From JAPLDB01 sp038230515 (GTDB lineage: Bacteria; Bacteroidota; Bacteroidia; AKYH767-A; 2013-40CM-41-45), in contig JBBRND010000004.1 in NCBI GenBank assembly GCA_038230515.1, forward strand, positions 1-64,000: DNA of 64,000 nucleotides, written 5' to 3'. The position numbers and the translations under genes were made by a program. Shown piece by piece: positions 26,978 through 35,989 of the stretch; position 1 is the first letter of the stretch; each line of letters begins with the position of its first letter. The notes below the pieces were generated by a model. That model had not been told where the DNA came from. It made no database searches and worked only from the letters and a program-made list of their open reading frames with translations.

Positions 26978-28246
26978 ATGAAGCGGTTCGGAATTTTTCT
27001 AAAACTCTTTGGCGAAAGTTTTCTCTTTGCGTTCGAAGCACTGCGCGTAAATAAACTTCGCACCATTCTTTCCTTGCTCGGAATCACCATCGGCATTTTT
27101 GCAATCATCAGTGTGTTCACAGTTACTGATGCACTTGAACGGAAAATCCGAACCGATGTGCAGAGCTTGGGAAACAATGTAATCTACATACAGAAGTGGC
27201 CCTGGACACCGGAAGGAGATGATGGGTACCCGTGGTGGAAGTACATGAATCGTCCGTTGCCTGGCTATAAAGAAATGACGGAGCTTGAGCATCGGATGAA
27301 CTCTGTTGATGCGTATGCATATGTAGCAAGCATCGGTGGACAACTGATAAAATATAAAAACAGCTCAGTAGAGAATGCTGACATTCTTTGCGTAAGCCAG
27401 GATTACAATCAGATAAAAACCTTTGAACTGACTGATGGCAGGTATTTTACAGAAGCAGAATCCAACAGCGGTCGCCCTATATGTTTGCTCGGTGCAAATG
27501 TAGCCGCAGCACTTTTTCCTGATGGCAATGCGATGAATAAAGAAGTCGCTGTTCGCGGAAGCAAGTTCGAGGTAATCGGGGTGATAAAGAAAGAAGGCAA
27601 GAGCATGGTGGATATTTCTACAGACGACAACATGATCATCCCCGTGAATTATGCACGCAACTTAGTAAACCTTCGCAGCGATCGTATTGATCCGTACATG
27701 ATGGTGAGAGCAAAACAAACCGTTGCCATGCCTGAGATGCGCGATGAACTGAAAGGAGCAATGCGCAGCATACGCAAGCTACAACCGAGAGAAGAAGATG
27801 ACTTTGCCCTCAACGAAACAAGCTTACTTGCAGATGGACTCAACAGTTTATTTCACACTATTGGAATTGCCGGATGGATCATTGGTGGTTTCTCAATTTT
27901 AGTTGGCGGCTTCGGCATCGCCAACATTATGTTCGTATCCGTGAAAGAACGCACACCCATTATCGGCATTCAAAAATCGCTCGGCTCGAAAAATTATTTT
28001 ATTCTTCTTCAGTTTTTAATTGAAGCAATTGTTCTCTGCATTTTCGGTGGAATGATCGGGCTTCTAATTGTGTACTTACTAACTCTCATCGTAAGTGGCT
28101 CAATCGAGGATTTTAAATTTGTTCTTACAAGCGGAAACATCATCATGGGAATTGGAGTAAGCGCCATCATCGGAGTCATCAGCGGATTTGTTCCCGCACT
28201 TCAGGCATCGCAAATGAATCCGGTGGATGCGATAAGAGCGAACTGA
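26978..28246 (+). CDS. ABC transporter permease, MacB/FtsX-like
   Basis: A 422-residue permease of the type VII (MacB) ABC family. One N-terminal helix (TILSLLGITIGIFAIISVFTV) is followed by a periplasmic MacB-type domain of about 210 residues and three C-terminal helices with the FtsX signature (FSILVGGFGIANIMFVSVKERTPIIGIQKSLGSK in pieces). Such proteins export lipoproteins, peptides or drugs, or transmit force without transport. No ATPase gene is adjacent. The reading frame extends upstream to 26555 through array B, but the promoter and normal family length support starting here. Confidence 0.88.
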   Translation: MKRFGIFLKLFGESFLFAFEALRVNKLRTILSLLGITIGIFAIISVFTVTDALERKIRTDVQSLGNNVIYIQKWPWTPEGDDGYPWWKYMNRPLPGYKEMTELEHRMNSVDAYAYVASIGGQLIKYKNSSVENADILCVSQDYNQIKTFELTDGRYFTEAESNSGRPICLLGANVAAALFPDGNAMNKEVAVRGSKFEVIGVIKKEGKSMVDISTDDNMIIPVNYARNLVNLRSDRIDPYMMVRAKQTVAMPEMRDELKGAMRSIRKLQPREEDDFALNETSLLADGLNSLFHTIGIAGWIIGGFSILVGGFGIANIMFVSVKERTPIIGIQKSLGSKNYFILLQFLIEAIVLCIFGGMIGLLIVYLLTLIVSGSIEDFKFVLTSGNIIMGIGVSAIIGVISGFVPALQASQMNPVDAIRAN

Positions 28247-28330
28247 AAAATTAAGAGTCAACACCCGAATAACGTGTAGCGATTCACGGATAACTTTTCA
28301 GACATATACAATCAGCGTTTTACATTTTTC

Positions 28331-28338
28331 TATTTTTG
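28331..28338 (+). promoter_or_regulatory. -7 box 4 nt before a GTG start
   Basis: TATTTTTG matches TAnnTTTG in all eight positions. Four bases (CTTC) separate it from the GTG at 28343, which predicts a leaderless mRNA for the lipoprotein gene. A clear -33 TTTG is absent. Confidence 0.5.
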
Positions 28339-28342
28339 CTTC

Positions 28343-30256
28343 GTGAACACGGAAAAAATTTTCAAACATCTTTTTTATTTCACTTTGATTTTATTGTTGA
28401 GCCGTTGTGGTTCTGATAAACAGGGCGATGCTATCGGTACATTGAAAACAGCAGAATATCCTGAAACGTACGAAGTACGCAAAGCAGAAGTTTATGAAGC
28501 ACCGCGCGTAGTTGGGCCTGATTCAAAGTCCGAATTCCCTGAACATATTGCAACCAGGTTTCAAAAATATGCGGGAGGCAACGCAAACCGGCTTGCTGTG
28601 CTAGTGACTGACAGCAGCTCATCCTGGCTTGGCATTGCGCACGGATTAAAAACTATCGGAGTTCCTTTTATGGTAACGGGTGATGTACGCGAAGCGTTGC
28701 AACACAAAGTAGTATTGGTTTATCCGATTATCTCAGGAGCAGTTTTATCCCCGGAAGCATTGCAACAACTCGCAGCATTTCCCCGCAATGGAGGAACAAT
28801 GATCGGAGTGAATGTACTTGGTGGGGGCTTGAACGAAGTGTTTGGTTTTGAAGAACCGGTTCCTTCAAAGCAGCATTTCGAAATTTTTATGCGCAGCGAT
28901 TCCTCTAACCTTACCAATGAATTTACTGACGATCGCGAACAGCACATTTCCATCGGCAACAAAAAGAAATTTAAAGAAACCATTGGCACGTATAGTTATT
29001 CCAAACCGATTCTTACTCCACTAGCCGTATACGAAGACAAAAGTGCTGCAATAACCCAGCGTTATTACGAGCAGGGAAAAGCATTTGCAATCGGCTTTGA
29101 TGTTGGCTATCTAATTCTCAAGGGTCACAACAACCGCCATGAAGAGTTTAACCGGGCGCAGGTAAATGATTTTGAACCTACTATTGACGTGCTTTTGCGA
29201 TTCATCAGAAATATTTATTTGTCGGGCGATAGAGACGCGGTAACAATACAAACTGTTCCATACAATAAAAATCTTTCTGTCATTCTAACTCACAACATCA
29301 ATTCAGAAAAAGCTCTTGATGATGCATTAGCAAATGCTGCTGAAGAAAAACAAATGGCAATTCACAGCACCTATTTTATTCAAACAAAATATGTACGCGA
29401 TATGCATCCGTTTATTTTCAACGCTGAGAATGATTTCAAAAAACTGAAGCAACTTGAAAAAGACGGAATGGATTTGGCAAGTTTATCTGTATCCGGCTCT
29501 CCATTGTTCGATCAGTTTGAACAAGGCACAGGCATTGAACAATACCCAGCATATCGCCCGTATGTAATGGCGTATGAGAAAACATACGGAGGAACTGTTT
29601 ATGGAGAAATGCGAGTAAGCAAATACCTGATTGAACATTATGTGCCGGAAATAAATGTAAGTTCATTTCGCTCAAATAATTTGTATGTGCCGTTTACCTT
29701 TCCCCAAAGCATGATTGCAACCGGCTATCATTACAGTTCATCTGTTTCAGCAAATGTTTCGCTCACACATTTTCCATTTCAGATGAATTACAATCGTGAG
29801 TACGATGATGAAATGGAGGCGTACGCTTTTCCTGTAACTCAGGATGATGAATTTCCTCCTTATACGTTCGAACGCTTACAACCTGCACTCGCACTTGCAA
29901 AAAAGATTGCACGATATGGAGGATGTTATGTAGGGCAAGTTCATCCAAATGCGTTGGGAAGAAAAGTGGAACGTACATTTGTGAATGCCATGAAAGACGA
30001 TGCATGGTTTGGTTCGTTAAAAGATTTCGGTGACTGGTGGGCGGGGCGCGATCTTGTAACTGCTGATGTGAGTCATGAAGGAGGGAAAAGAATTGTTACA
30101 CTTAACGTTCCACGCAGGATGGAAGGGCTCGCAGTAATGATGCCGATACGAAGCACTCCGATAGCGGTAGAGAATGGCGGAAAATATTTCGTGGATGGAA
30201 AACTCATCATCTTTGAAATTGCTGAAGGAAGGATACGCGTCACGCTGGATAACTAA
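28343..30256 (+). CDS. Lipoprotein with polysaccharide-deacetylase-like domain
   Basis: A 637-residue protein starting at GTG. Signal peptide with lipobox-like LLLSRC at residue 22 indicates a lipoprotein. Residues about 80-240 resemble a glutamine-amidotransferase-like domain, and 290-560 resemble a NodB-type deacetylase barrel: SVILTHNINSEKALDD (motif 1-like), HSTYFIQTKYV, and ALAKKIARYGGCYVGQVHPN. The usual TxxDD metal motif is not clearly present, so catalysis is uncertain. The C-terminus has a small beta domain. I infer a role in surface-glycan modification. It lies 97 nt after the permease gene. Confidence 0.6.
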   Translation: MNTEKIFKHLFYFTLILLLSRCGSDKQGDAIGTLKTAEYPETYEVRKAEVYEAPRVVGPDSKSEFPEHIATRFQKYAGGNANRLAVLVTDSSSSWLGIAHGLKTIGVPFMVTGDVREALQHKVVLVYPIISGAVLSPEALQQLAAFPRNGGTMIGVNVLGGGLNEVFGFEEPVPSKQHFEIFMRSDSSNLTNEFTDDREQHISIGNKKKFKETIGTYSYSKPILTPLAVYEDKSAAITQRYYEQGKAFAIGFDVGYLILKGHNNRHEEFNRAQVNDFEPTIDVLLRFIRNIYLSGDRDAVTIQTVPYNKNLSVILTHNINSEKALDDALANAAEEKQMAIHSTYFIQTKYVRDMHPFIFNAENDFKKLKQLEKDGMDLASLSVSGSPLFDQFEQGTGIEQYPAYRPYVMAYEKTYGGTVYGEMRVSKYLIEHYVPEINVSSFRSNNLYVPFTFPQSMIATGYHYSSSVSANVSLTHFPFQMNYNREYDDEMEAYAFPVTQDDEFPPYTFERLQPALALAKKIARYGGCYVGQVHPNALGRKVERTFVNAMKDDAWFGSLKDFGDWWAGRDLVTADVSHEGGKRIVTLNVPRRMEGLAVMMPIRSTPIAVENGGKYFVDGKLIIFEIAEGRIRVTLDN

Positions 30257-30376
30257 AAAGCAGAATATTTCAACCTTTTTAATGATTTTAAAATGTGGTA
30301 AAAGATTTTCTTCGCGGTACAAACAAATATTCTCTATCTTCGTAAAAGATAAATTGATTTTCAATCTTTCAGCAAT

Positions 30377-31618
30377 ATGAAAAACCAAAAAGAAATACGT
30401 TGCAGTTTTTGCGGTCGTGATAAGAGTGAAACATATGTATTGATTGCAGGAATCACCGGACACATTTGTGATCAGTGCATTCAACAGGCACAAAACATTC
30501 TGAGTGATGAGATGAGCAGCCGACTGAAAAATAATATCAGCAACCAGCTCAACAATCTTAAACCGATTGAAATCAAAAAATTTCTTGATCAGTATGTGAT
30601 CGGGCAGGACGAAGCAAAGAAGGTATTAAGTGTTGCCGTTTACAATCACTATAAACGCATCTCTCACAAAAGCAAAAAGCAGGAAGAAGTTGAAATAGAA
30701 AAATCGAATGTGATTCTTGTCGGTGAAACAGGAACAGGTAAAACCCTTTTGGCAAGAACGATTGCCAAGATGCTGAATGTTCCGTTTTGCATTGCTGATG
30801 CAACTGTACTTACTGAAGCCGGATATGTGGGAGAAGATGTTGAAAGTATTCTCACACGTTTACTTCAAGCTGCAGATTACGATGTGTCGGCTGCCGAGCG
30901 CGGCATTGTTTATATTGACGAAATTGATAAGATTGCGCGCAAAGGCGACAACCCAAGCATCACTCGTGATGTAAGTGGAGAAGGAGTGCAGCAGGCGTTA
31001 TTAAAATTGCTGGAAGGTTCGCAGGTGAATGTGCCTCCACATGGTGGTCGCAAACATCCGGAACAAAAAATGATCACTATTGACACGCAAAATATTTTAT
31101 TCATTTGCGGTGGTGCGTTTGACGGCATTGATAAAAAAATTGCCAAGCGTTTAAACTCTCACGCTGTTGGTTTCAAAGCAAGCAAGGAAGGCGAACAGTT
31201 CGACAAGAGTAATTACCTCCAGTATATCAGCCCTGTTGATCTGAAAGCATTTGGTTTGATACCTGAATTGATCGGTCGTTTGCCGATTGTTTGTCACCTC
31301 GATCCTCTGGACAAAGCAACATTGCGCTCCATACTTACCGAGCCGAAGAATGCATTGGTGAAGCAGTATGAAAAAATATTTCAGTTGGAGAGTATCGCTC
31401 TCACCATTGACAGAACGGTTTATGATTTTGTTGTAGAGAAAGCAATGGAATTCAAACTCGGTGCACGCGGACTGCGTTCCATCTGCGAAGCAATTCTTCT
31501 CGATGCTATGTATGAACTTCCTTCGCAGGGAAAATCCGCCAAAGATTTTCACGTTACACTAACTTATGCAAAGGAAAAATTTGCAAAGGCCAATGTGAAC
31601 CGATTGAAGGTAGCTTAA
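30377..31618 (+). CDS. clpX: ATP-dependent Clp protease ATP-binding subunit ClpX
   Basis: A 413-residue AAA+ unfoldase that feeds substrates to ClpP. The N-terminal zinc domain has CSFCG and CDQC; Walker A is GETGTGKT at about residue 115; Walker B is GIVYIDEIDKIA; the IGF-type loop that docks on ClpP reads IGRLP-adjacent, and sensor 2 is in GARGLRS. A box TATCTTCG (30335-30342, 7 of 8) lies 34 nt before ATG. clpX is usually next to clpP; here clpP is 4.4 kb downstream, with folA, thyA, a sigma pair, tRNA-Leu and tig between. Confidence 0.97.
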   Translation: MKNQKEIRCSFCGRDKSETYVLIAGITGHICDQCIQQAQNILSDEMSSRLKNNISNQLNNLKPIEIKKFLDQYVIGQDEAKKVLSVAVYNHYKRISHKSKKQEEVEIEKSNVILVGETGTGKTLLARTIAKMLNVPFCIADATVLTEAGYVGEDVESILTRLLQAADYDVSAAERGIVYIDEIDKIARKGDNPSITRDVSGEGVQQALLKLLEGSQVNVPPHGGRKHPEQKMITIDTQNILFICGGAFDGIDKKIAKRLNSHAVGFKASKEGEQFDKSNYLQYISPVDLKAFGLIPELIGRLPIVCHLDPLDKATLRSILTEPKNALVKQYEKIFQLESIALTIDRTVYDFVVEKAMEFKLGARGLRSICEAILLDAMYELPSQGKSAKDFHVTLTYAKEKFAKANVNRLKVA

Positions 31619-31640
31619 GAGAATTAGAAATTGAGAATTG

Positions 31641-31672
31641 AAATCCTTGCTTGCAAAAGCAGGGATTTTTTA
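31641..31672. terminator. Bidirectional terminator between clpX and folA
   Basis: A 12-bp stem AAATCCTTGCTT / AAGCAGGGATTT (one G-T pair) with a GCAA tetraloop and a T-run on the plus strand; the A-run on the other side also serves the converging folA transcript. Confidence 0.85.
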
Positions 31673-32170
31673 TTTCCGTTCAAACGTCAAAAAAGAAAAC
31701 GAGTATTTATTTTTATCATCCGCCTCAACATCGGTTCCTGAAATTTTTTTCCATTCTTCTTTTTTTAGTTCTGGAAAAAAAACATCGCCTTCAAACGAAC
31801 GATGAATTCTTGTAAGGTAAATTCTGTCAGCAATGTTTAATGAATGAGAAAAAATTTGTCCACCGCCAATGATGAAGCACTCTGTTTCGTTTTTGTCTTT
31901 TGCTTTTTGAATTGCTTCTTCAAGAGAGTGAACAACAGTTACACCTGCGGCATGAAAATCAGTTTGCCCTGTAACAACAATATTTGTTCTTCCTGATAGC
32001 GGGCGGTACTTATCAGGAATGCTGTCAAAATTTTTTCTTCCCATCACTACAAAATGACCCATTGTTTTCTCTTTAAAGAATTTCATGTCCGCAGGAAGAT
32101 GCCACGGAAGATCGTTGTTCTTTCCGATCACATTGTTTTCCGCAACTGCTACTATCAATGAAATTGTCAT
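31670..32170 (-). CDS. folA: Dihydrofolate reductase
   Basis: A 166-residue enzyme that reduces dihydrofolate with NADPH. Hallmarks are MTISLIVAVAENNVIGKNNDLPWHLPADMKFFK (in pieces, with the catalytic acidic residue in the PADMKFFK helix), GHFVVMGRKNFDSIP and CFIIGGGQIFSHSL. It overlaps the end of thyA by 4 nt (ATGA), so the two are translationally coupled. This matches their linked chemistry, because ThyA produces the dihydrofolate that FolA recycles. Confidence 0.97.
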   Translation of the reverse strand: MTISLIVAVAENNVIGKNNDLPWHLPADMKFFKEKTMGHFVVMGRKNFDSIPDKYRPLSGRTNIVVTGQTDFHAAGVTVVHSLEEAIQKAKDKNETECFIIGGGQIFSHSLNIADRIYLTRIHRSFEGDVFFPELKKEEWKKISGTDVEADDKNKYSFSFLTFERK

Positions 32171-32961
32171 ACAGCTACGGGTGCTTTGATAGGAGGATGT
32201 GGATTGTAATTTTCAAGAGTGAAATCTTCAAACTTAAAATCAAAAATATTTTTGACCGTAGGATTGAGTTTCATTTGCGGGAGCGATTTGAATTCACGGG
32301 AGAGTTGCAGTTCCACTTGTTCGAAATGATTTGAATAAATATGTGCATCGCCAAGGGTGTGAACAAATTCACCGCATTCAAGATTGCAAACCTGTGCAAT
32401 CATCATCGTAAGCAAAGCGTACGATGCAATGTTGAACGGTATTCCCAAAAAAATATCTGCACTCCGTTGGTAGAGTTGACAACTTAATTTTCCATCTGTA
32501 ACATAGAATTGGAAAAATGCATGGCAAGGTGGAAGTTTCATCTTATCAATCTCTCCCACGTTCCATGCACTCACGATCAGTCGCCTTGAATCAGGATTTT
32601 TTTTGATCTGATCAATTACCTGCGTAATCTGATCAAACGTTTTTTGATCTGCACTTTGCCAGCTTCGCCATTGGTAGCCATACACAGGACCGAGGTTTCC
32701 GTTTTCATCTGCCCATTCATTCCAGATACTCACTCCGTTTTCTTTCAGATATTTAATATTGGTTTCGCCTTTAAGAAACCACAACAATTCATGAATGATG
32801 GATTTGGTGTGCACCTTTTTTGTAGTCAGTAGCGGAAATCCTTCATGAAAATTAAAACGCATCTGATAACCGAAAACACTCCTCGTTCCGGTGCCTGTAC
32901 GGTCGCTTTTTTCGGTGCCTTGCAGCAGTACATGGCGCAGTAAATCGTGGTATTGTTTCAA
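32167..32961 (-). CDS. thyA: Thymidylate synthase
   Basis: A 264-residue enzyme that methylates dUMP to dTMP with methylene-tetrahydrofolate. The catalytic cysteine is in LPPCHAFFQFYV, with SCQLYQRSADIFLGIPFNIASYALL and the C-terminal YNPHPPIKAPVAV. The length equals the E. coli enzyme. It is first in the thyA-folA pair. The gap 32962-33080 holds AT-rich sequence and no gene. Confidence 0.98.
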   Translation of the reverse strand: MKQYHDLLRHVLLQGTEKSDRTGTGTRSVFGYQMRFNFHEGFPLLTTKKVHTKSIIHELLWFLKGETNIKYLKENGVSIWNEWADENGNLGPVYGYQWRSWQSADQKTFDQITQVIDQIKKNPDSRRLIVSAWNVGEIDKMKLPPCHAFFQFYVTDGKLSCQLYQRSADIFLGIPFNIASYALLTMMIAQVCNLECGEFVHTLGDAHIYSNHFEQVELQLSREFKSLPQMKLNPTVKNIFDFKFEDFTLENYNPHPPIKAPVAV

Positions 32962-33080
32962 AGGAAATTGGAAATTAAGAATTCAAAATTAAAAATAAAA
33001 ATTTAACAGAACTAGCTACCTCTTGTTTTTTACTATTTAATTGACTTTTCAGAAATCAAGAAAGATTGATTCCATTTGTA

Positions 33081-33419
33081 TTATTTCTTCCAAAACATAA
33101 CCACTGTCACTACAATTAAAAACAGTACTAAAAAGATAACGGCAAAAAGAGAGATGAGATCGAGCTGAGAAAAGATTTTGCGCTTTTGCACTTTTCTTTT
33201 TCGCGCCATCTTTTGCAGTTCGGTGGTAATGGTGAGCATGCTTGTGTCAGCATTTAATTTCCGCAAGCCGTCAAGTGCATCGCTGCAGAGGTCGCAGTCG
33301 GCAAGGTGACGCTCTACGTTATGCGTTTCTTCCTTGGTGAGTTGATGCCGCAGATAATTCAGCATCTGCTCTGGAGTGAGATGGGCTGAATGGGTGAATA
33401 TATTTTTATCGCTGCTCAT
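33081..33419 (-). CDS. Anti-sigma factor with zinc-finger and one membrane helix
   Basis: A 112-residue protein. The N-terminal half has the HxxxCxxC zinc-binding pattern of anti-sigma ZAS domains (VERHLADCDLCSDAL). The C-terminal half has one membrane helix (LISLFAVIFLVLFLIVVTVVMFW). It is encoded 3 nt after the sigma factor, the usual arrangement for an anti-sigma partner that holds the sigma factor at the membrane until a signal arrives. The periplasmic part is only a few residues, so the signal probably comes through the membrane or another protein. Confidence 0.8.
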   Translation of the reverse strand: MSSDKNIFTHSAHLTPEQMLNYLRHQLTKEETHNVERHLADCDLCSDALDGLRKLNADTSMLTITTELQKMARKRKVQKRKIFSQLDLISLFAVIFLVLFLIVVTVVMFWKK

Positions 33420-33422
33420 TTC

Positions 33423-34067
33423 TTAATCTCTTTTAAACCTGTTGAGGTAAATCTTCAGATTCCGCTTTCCGTTTTGAATGTGGCTCTTTACCTGCTTGTA
33501 ATTGTAGCCGGTGGTGTGTTCAATTTCTTCGTAACTTTTTTCTTCAAGATAAAACATACGTACACAGGTGCGCTGCTCTTCGCTTAATGAATTGAGAGAT
33601 TCATCAAGATGCTCTGCCAGCTTCTTTTCCCAGACAGTATCATTATTCTCATCTTCAGAAACAATTGGCGAAGCATAATCAAGCGCTTCTTCAGTGAGGT
33701 TGTTCTTTCTTTTCTTCAGCAGTTGGTAGCAATGGTTTTTGGTAACAATGTAAACCCAGTGGCTAAAGTTCTTTATTTCGTACCGCTTTACATCAGCAGG
33801 AACTTTTTCGAAAACTTCGATCACCGCATCTTTGCTTTCGTCTTCGCTGTGCAGGTATTTTAATGCAACAGCAAATACGATCTGGCAGTAGCGGTTGAAA
33901 AGAATTTCCACACATGCTTCATCGCCCGATTGCCTGTAGTCGGCAACGAGTTGTTCATCCGTTTTTGAATTCTTTAGAGAAGATCTCAGCAATGTACAAA
34001 TCGTGAATGGATACGAATTTACTAATCGGGGTGTTTGGTATTGAGTGCAAAATGGAAATAATTCCAC
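33423..34067 (-). CDS. RNA polymerase sigma factor, ECF-like sigma-70 family
   Basis: A 214-residue sigma factor with region 2 (LFNRYCQIVFAVALKYLHSEDESKDAVIEVFEKV in pieces) and region 4 (LSEEQRTCVRMFYLEEKSYEEIEHTTGYNYKQVKSHIQNGKRNLK). The open frame starts at GTG 34067, but the first 33 residues do not look like family sequence; region 2 begins near TDEQLVADYRQSGD, so translation probably starts later, possibly at the TTG of LLRSSLKNSKTDEQ. It forms a unit with the anti-sigma gene 3 nt downstream. Confidence 0.88.
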   Translation of the reverse strand: MELFPFCTQYQTPRLVNSYPFTICTLLRSSLKNSKTDEQLVADYRQSGDEACVEILFNRYCQIVFAVALKYLHSEDESKDAVIEVFEKVPADVKRYEIKNFSHWVYIVTKNHCYQLLKKRKNNLTEEALDYASPIVSEDENNDTVWEKKLAEHLDESLNSLSEEQRTCVRMFYLEEKSYEEIEHTTGYNYKQVKSHIQNGKRNLKIYLNRFKRD

Positions 34068-34214
34068 AATTAAGGAGTTATACGTTAACAGTTATTTGAT
34101 ATACATAGCAGCCGATGCGCTCCAGATTTTATGATCGTTGACTTACGCCTGAACCTCGTATAACTTATATCAACAATGGATAACTTTTTTTTTCTACTTT
34201 CGCGCTCCTTTTTT

Positions 34215-34296
34215 GCGGGCGTGGCGAAATTGGCAGACGCACTAGACTTAGGATCTAGCGCCTCACGGCATGTGGGTTCGAGTCCCTCCGCCCGCA
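34215..34296 (+). tRNA. tRNA-Leu (anticodon TAG)
   Basis: A 7-bp acceptor stem GCGGGCG / CGCCCGC with discriminator A. The anticodon stem CTAGA / TCTAG encloses loop CTTAGGA, giving anticodon TAG. The long variable arm is typical of Leu, and the T-loop is GTTCGAGTC. CCA is not encoded. A -7 box TACTTTCG ends 12 nt before it. Confidence 0.97.
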
Positions 34297-34313
34297 CTGG
34301 CGGTTTCGGGTTT

Positions 34314-34359
34314 GAGGTTTAAGGTTTCGGGTTAACAACAGTTCCCAACCTTAAACCTC
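34314..34359. repeat. Dispersed repeat with 13-bp inverted arms before tig
   Basis: GAGGTTTAAGGTT (34314-34326) and AACCTTAAACCTC (34347-34359) are perfect inverted arms with a 20-nt loop. Further AAACCTCAAACC follows and ends at the tig start codon. It lies between tRNA-Leu and tig and could fold as a leader hairpin. Confidence 0.7.
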
Positions 34360-34394
34360 GAACCAGTAACCGGAAACTAAAAACCTCAAACCAA

Positions 34395-35780
34395 ATGAAC
34401 GTAACGTTTGAACAACCGGATAAGTTGAACGGAATTTTAAAAATTGAATTGCTGTCGGCAGATTATCAGCCACAAGTAGAAGAAGTGCTGAAGAAATACC
34501 AGCGCACTGCGCAGTTGCAGGGCTTTCGTCCGGGTAAGGTGCCCGCAGGCATCATTAAGAAAATGTATTACAAAGGCGCGATGCTTGATGAGTTGAATAA
34601 ACTTACCTCGAGCACGCTTGGCAATTACATTTATGAAAACAAGCTGGATGTAATTGGTCAGCCGATTCCGAAAAAATCGGAAAAAGAAATGGTGTTTGAA
34701 GAAGGCGCATCGTTTGAATTTCTTTACGAACTTGGCATGGCTCCGCAGTTTGAAGTGAATTTGTCTGCAAAAGATAAGCTGCCTTTCTACATCGTGAAGG
34801 TGGATGATAAAATGGTGGATGATGAGATGAACGATTTGCGCAGACGTTACGGGAAATTCAGCAACCCCGAAACTTCTGAAGCAACAAACATTCTGTACGG
34901 TTCGTTTGAAGAGCTTGATGAAACAGGCGCTGTGAAAGAAGGAGGAAATGTTACCACCACTACCTTATCCATCGAAATAATAAAAGATGCAATAGACCGC
35001 AGTCAGTTTATCGGGTTGAAGAAAGACAAGTCGGTTGTTTTTAATCCGATGAAAGTATTCTGCAACGAAACGGAAGTGAGCACCATGCTGAAGGTGGAGA
35101 AAAATTCTCCGTCAGTGAATGCGGATTATCGCTTCACCATTAAAACGATTAACCAGGTTGATAGAGCAGACCTGACCCAGGAATTCTTTGATAAGATTCA
35201 CGGAGTTGACATTGTGAAGAGCGTAGAAGAGTTTCGTGCGAAAATAAGAGAAGGCATTGCAAGTCATTTTGAACGCGAGAGTGACAAAAAACTGAGAAAG
35301 GATTTGAATAAACATTTACTTGAGAGGTTGGAGATTCCTCTCCCTGATGATTTTCTTAAACGGATGCTGAAAGCAAACATGGATGAAAAAGAAAGTAAGA
35401 TGACGGAAGAAGAATTCGAGCATCAGTATTTTCATGTCGCAGAAGAGTTGCGCTGGGATTTAATAAAGAAGCGCGTGGCAGAAGCAAATACCCTTGTTGT
35501 TGAAGCGGATGAAATATTGAACCTTGCAGCGGTGATGGTTCGTCAGCAGTTTGCTCAATACGGAATGTATGATATTGACGATGTGCGCATGAAAGAAATT
35601 ACCGATGATTATGTAAAAAAAGAGGAGAACGCAGACCGTTTACAGAAATCAATTATGGAAGATAAAGTATTCCGCCATTTGAAGCAGCAGGTAAAACTTG
35701 AAGTTGAAGAATTACCTTACGAAGAATTTGTGAGTAAGCTGAATGAGAAGACGCAGCACGAGTTGGAGCACCACCATTGA
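34395..35780 (+). CDS. tig: Trigger factor chaperone
   Basis: A 461-residue ribosome-bound folding chaperone. The N-terminal ribosome-binding domain has the signature GFRPGKVP (family GFRxGKxP). The middle peptidyl-prolyl isomerase region is divergent, as in other Bacteroidota: there is no clear FKBP active site in residues 150-250. The C-terminal helical arms end in a His-rich tail (HELEHHH). It is followed by clpP at 209 nt. The gap holds an AT-rich promoter region and one repeat copy. Confidence 0.93.
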   Translation: MNVTFEQPDKLNGILKIELLSADYQPQVEEVLKKYQRTAQLQGFRPGKVPAGIIKKMYYKGAMLDELNKLTSSTLGNYIYENKLDVIGQPIPKKSEKEMVFEEGASFEFLYELGMAPQFEVNLSAKDKLPFYIVKVDDKMVDDEMNDLRRRYGKFSNPETSEATNILYGSFEELDETGAVKEGGNVTTTTLSIEIIKDAIDRSQFIGLKKDKSVVFNPMKVFCNETEVSTMLKVEKNSPSVNADYRFTIKTINQVDRADLTQEFFDKIHGVDIVKSVEEFRAKIREGIASHFERESDKKLRKDLNKHLLERLEIPLPDDFLKRMLKANMDEKESKMTEEEFEHQYFHVAEELRWDLIKKRVAEANTLVVEADEILNLAAVMVRQQFAQYGMYDIDDVRMKEITDDYVKKEENADRLQKSIMEDKVFRHLKQQVKLEVEELPYEEFVSKLNEKTQHELEHHH

Positions 35781-35951
35781 CGGTTGATTAAATTGATTAA
35801 TAAGAAGACAAACTTTTTCTGAAACAACTTGTTAATAACTAAGTCATCGTTTTTCATTTCACAAAATATTTTCCCGATTCGTTCGTCTATTTTTGAAACC
35901 TGAATATTTTATTCTTACACTACAACTTTAGTCAGATTGGTGTGTTGAATT

Positions 35952-35988
35952 AAAAACCCGAAACTTTAAACCTCAAACCCAAAACCCA
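35952..35988. repeat. Dispersed repeat copy ending at the clpP start codon
   Basis: AAACTTTAAACCTCAAACCC followed by AAAACCCAA runs directly into ATG of clpP at 35990. It belongs to the same family as 1290-1337 and 34314-34359. Confidence 0.6.
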
Positions 35989-35989
35989 A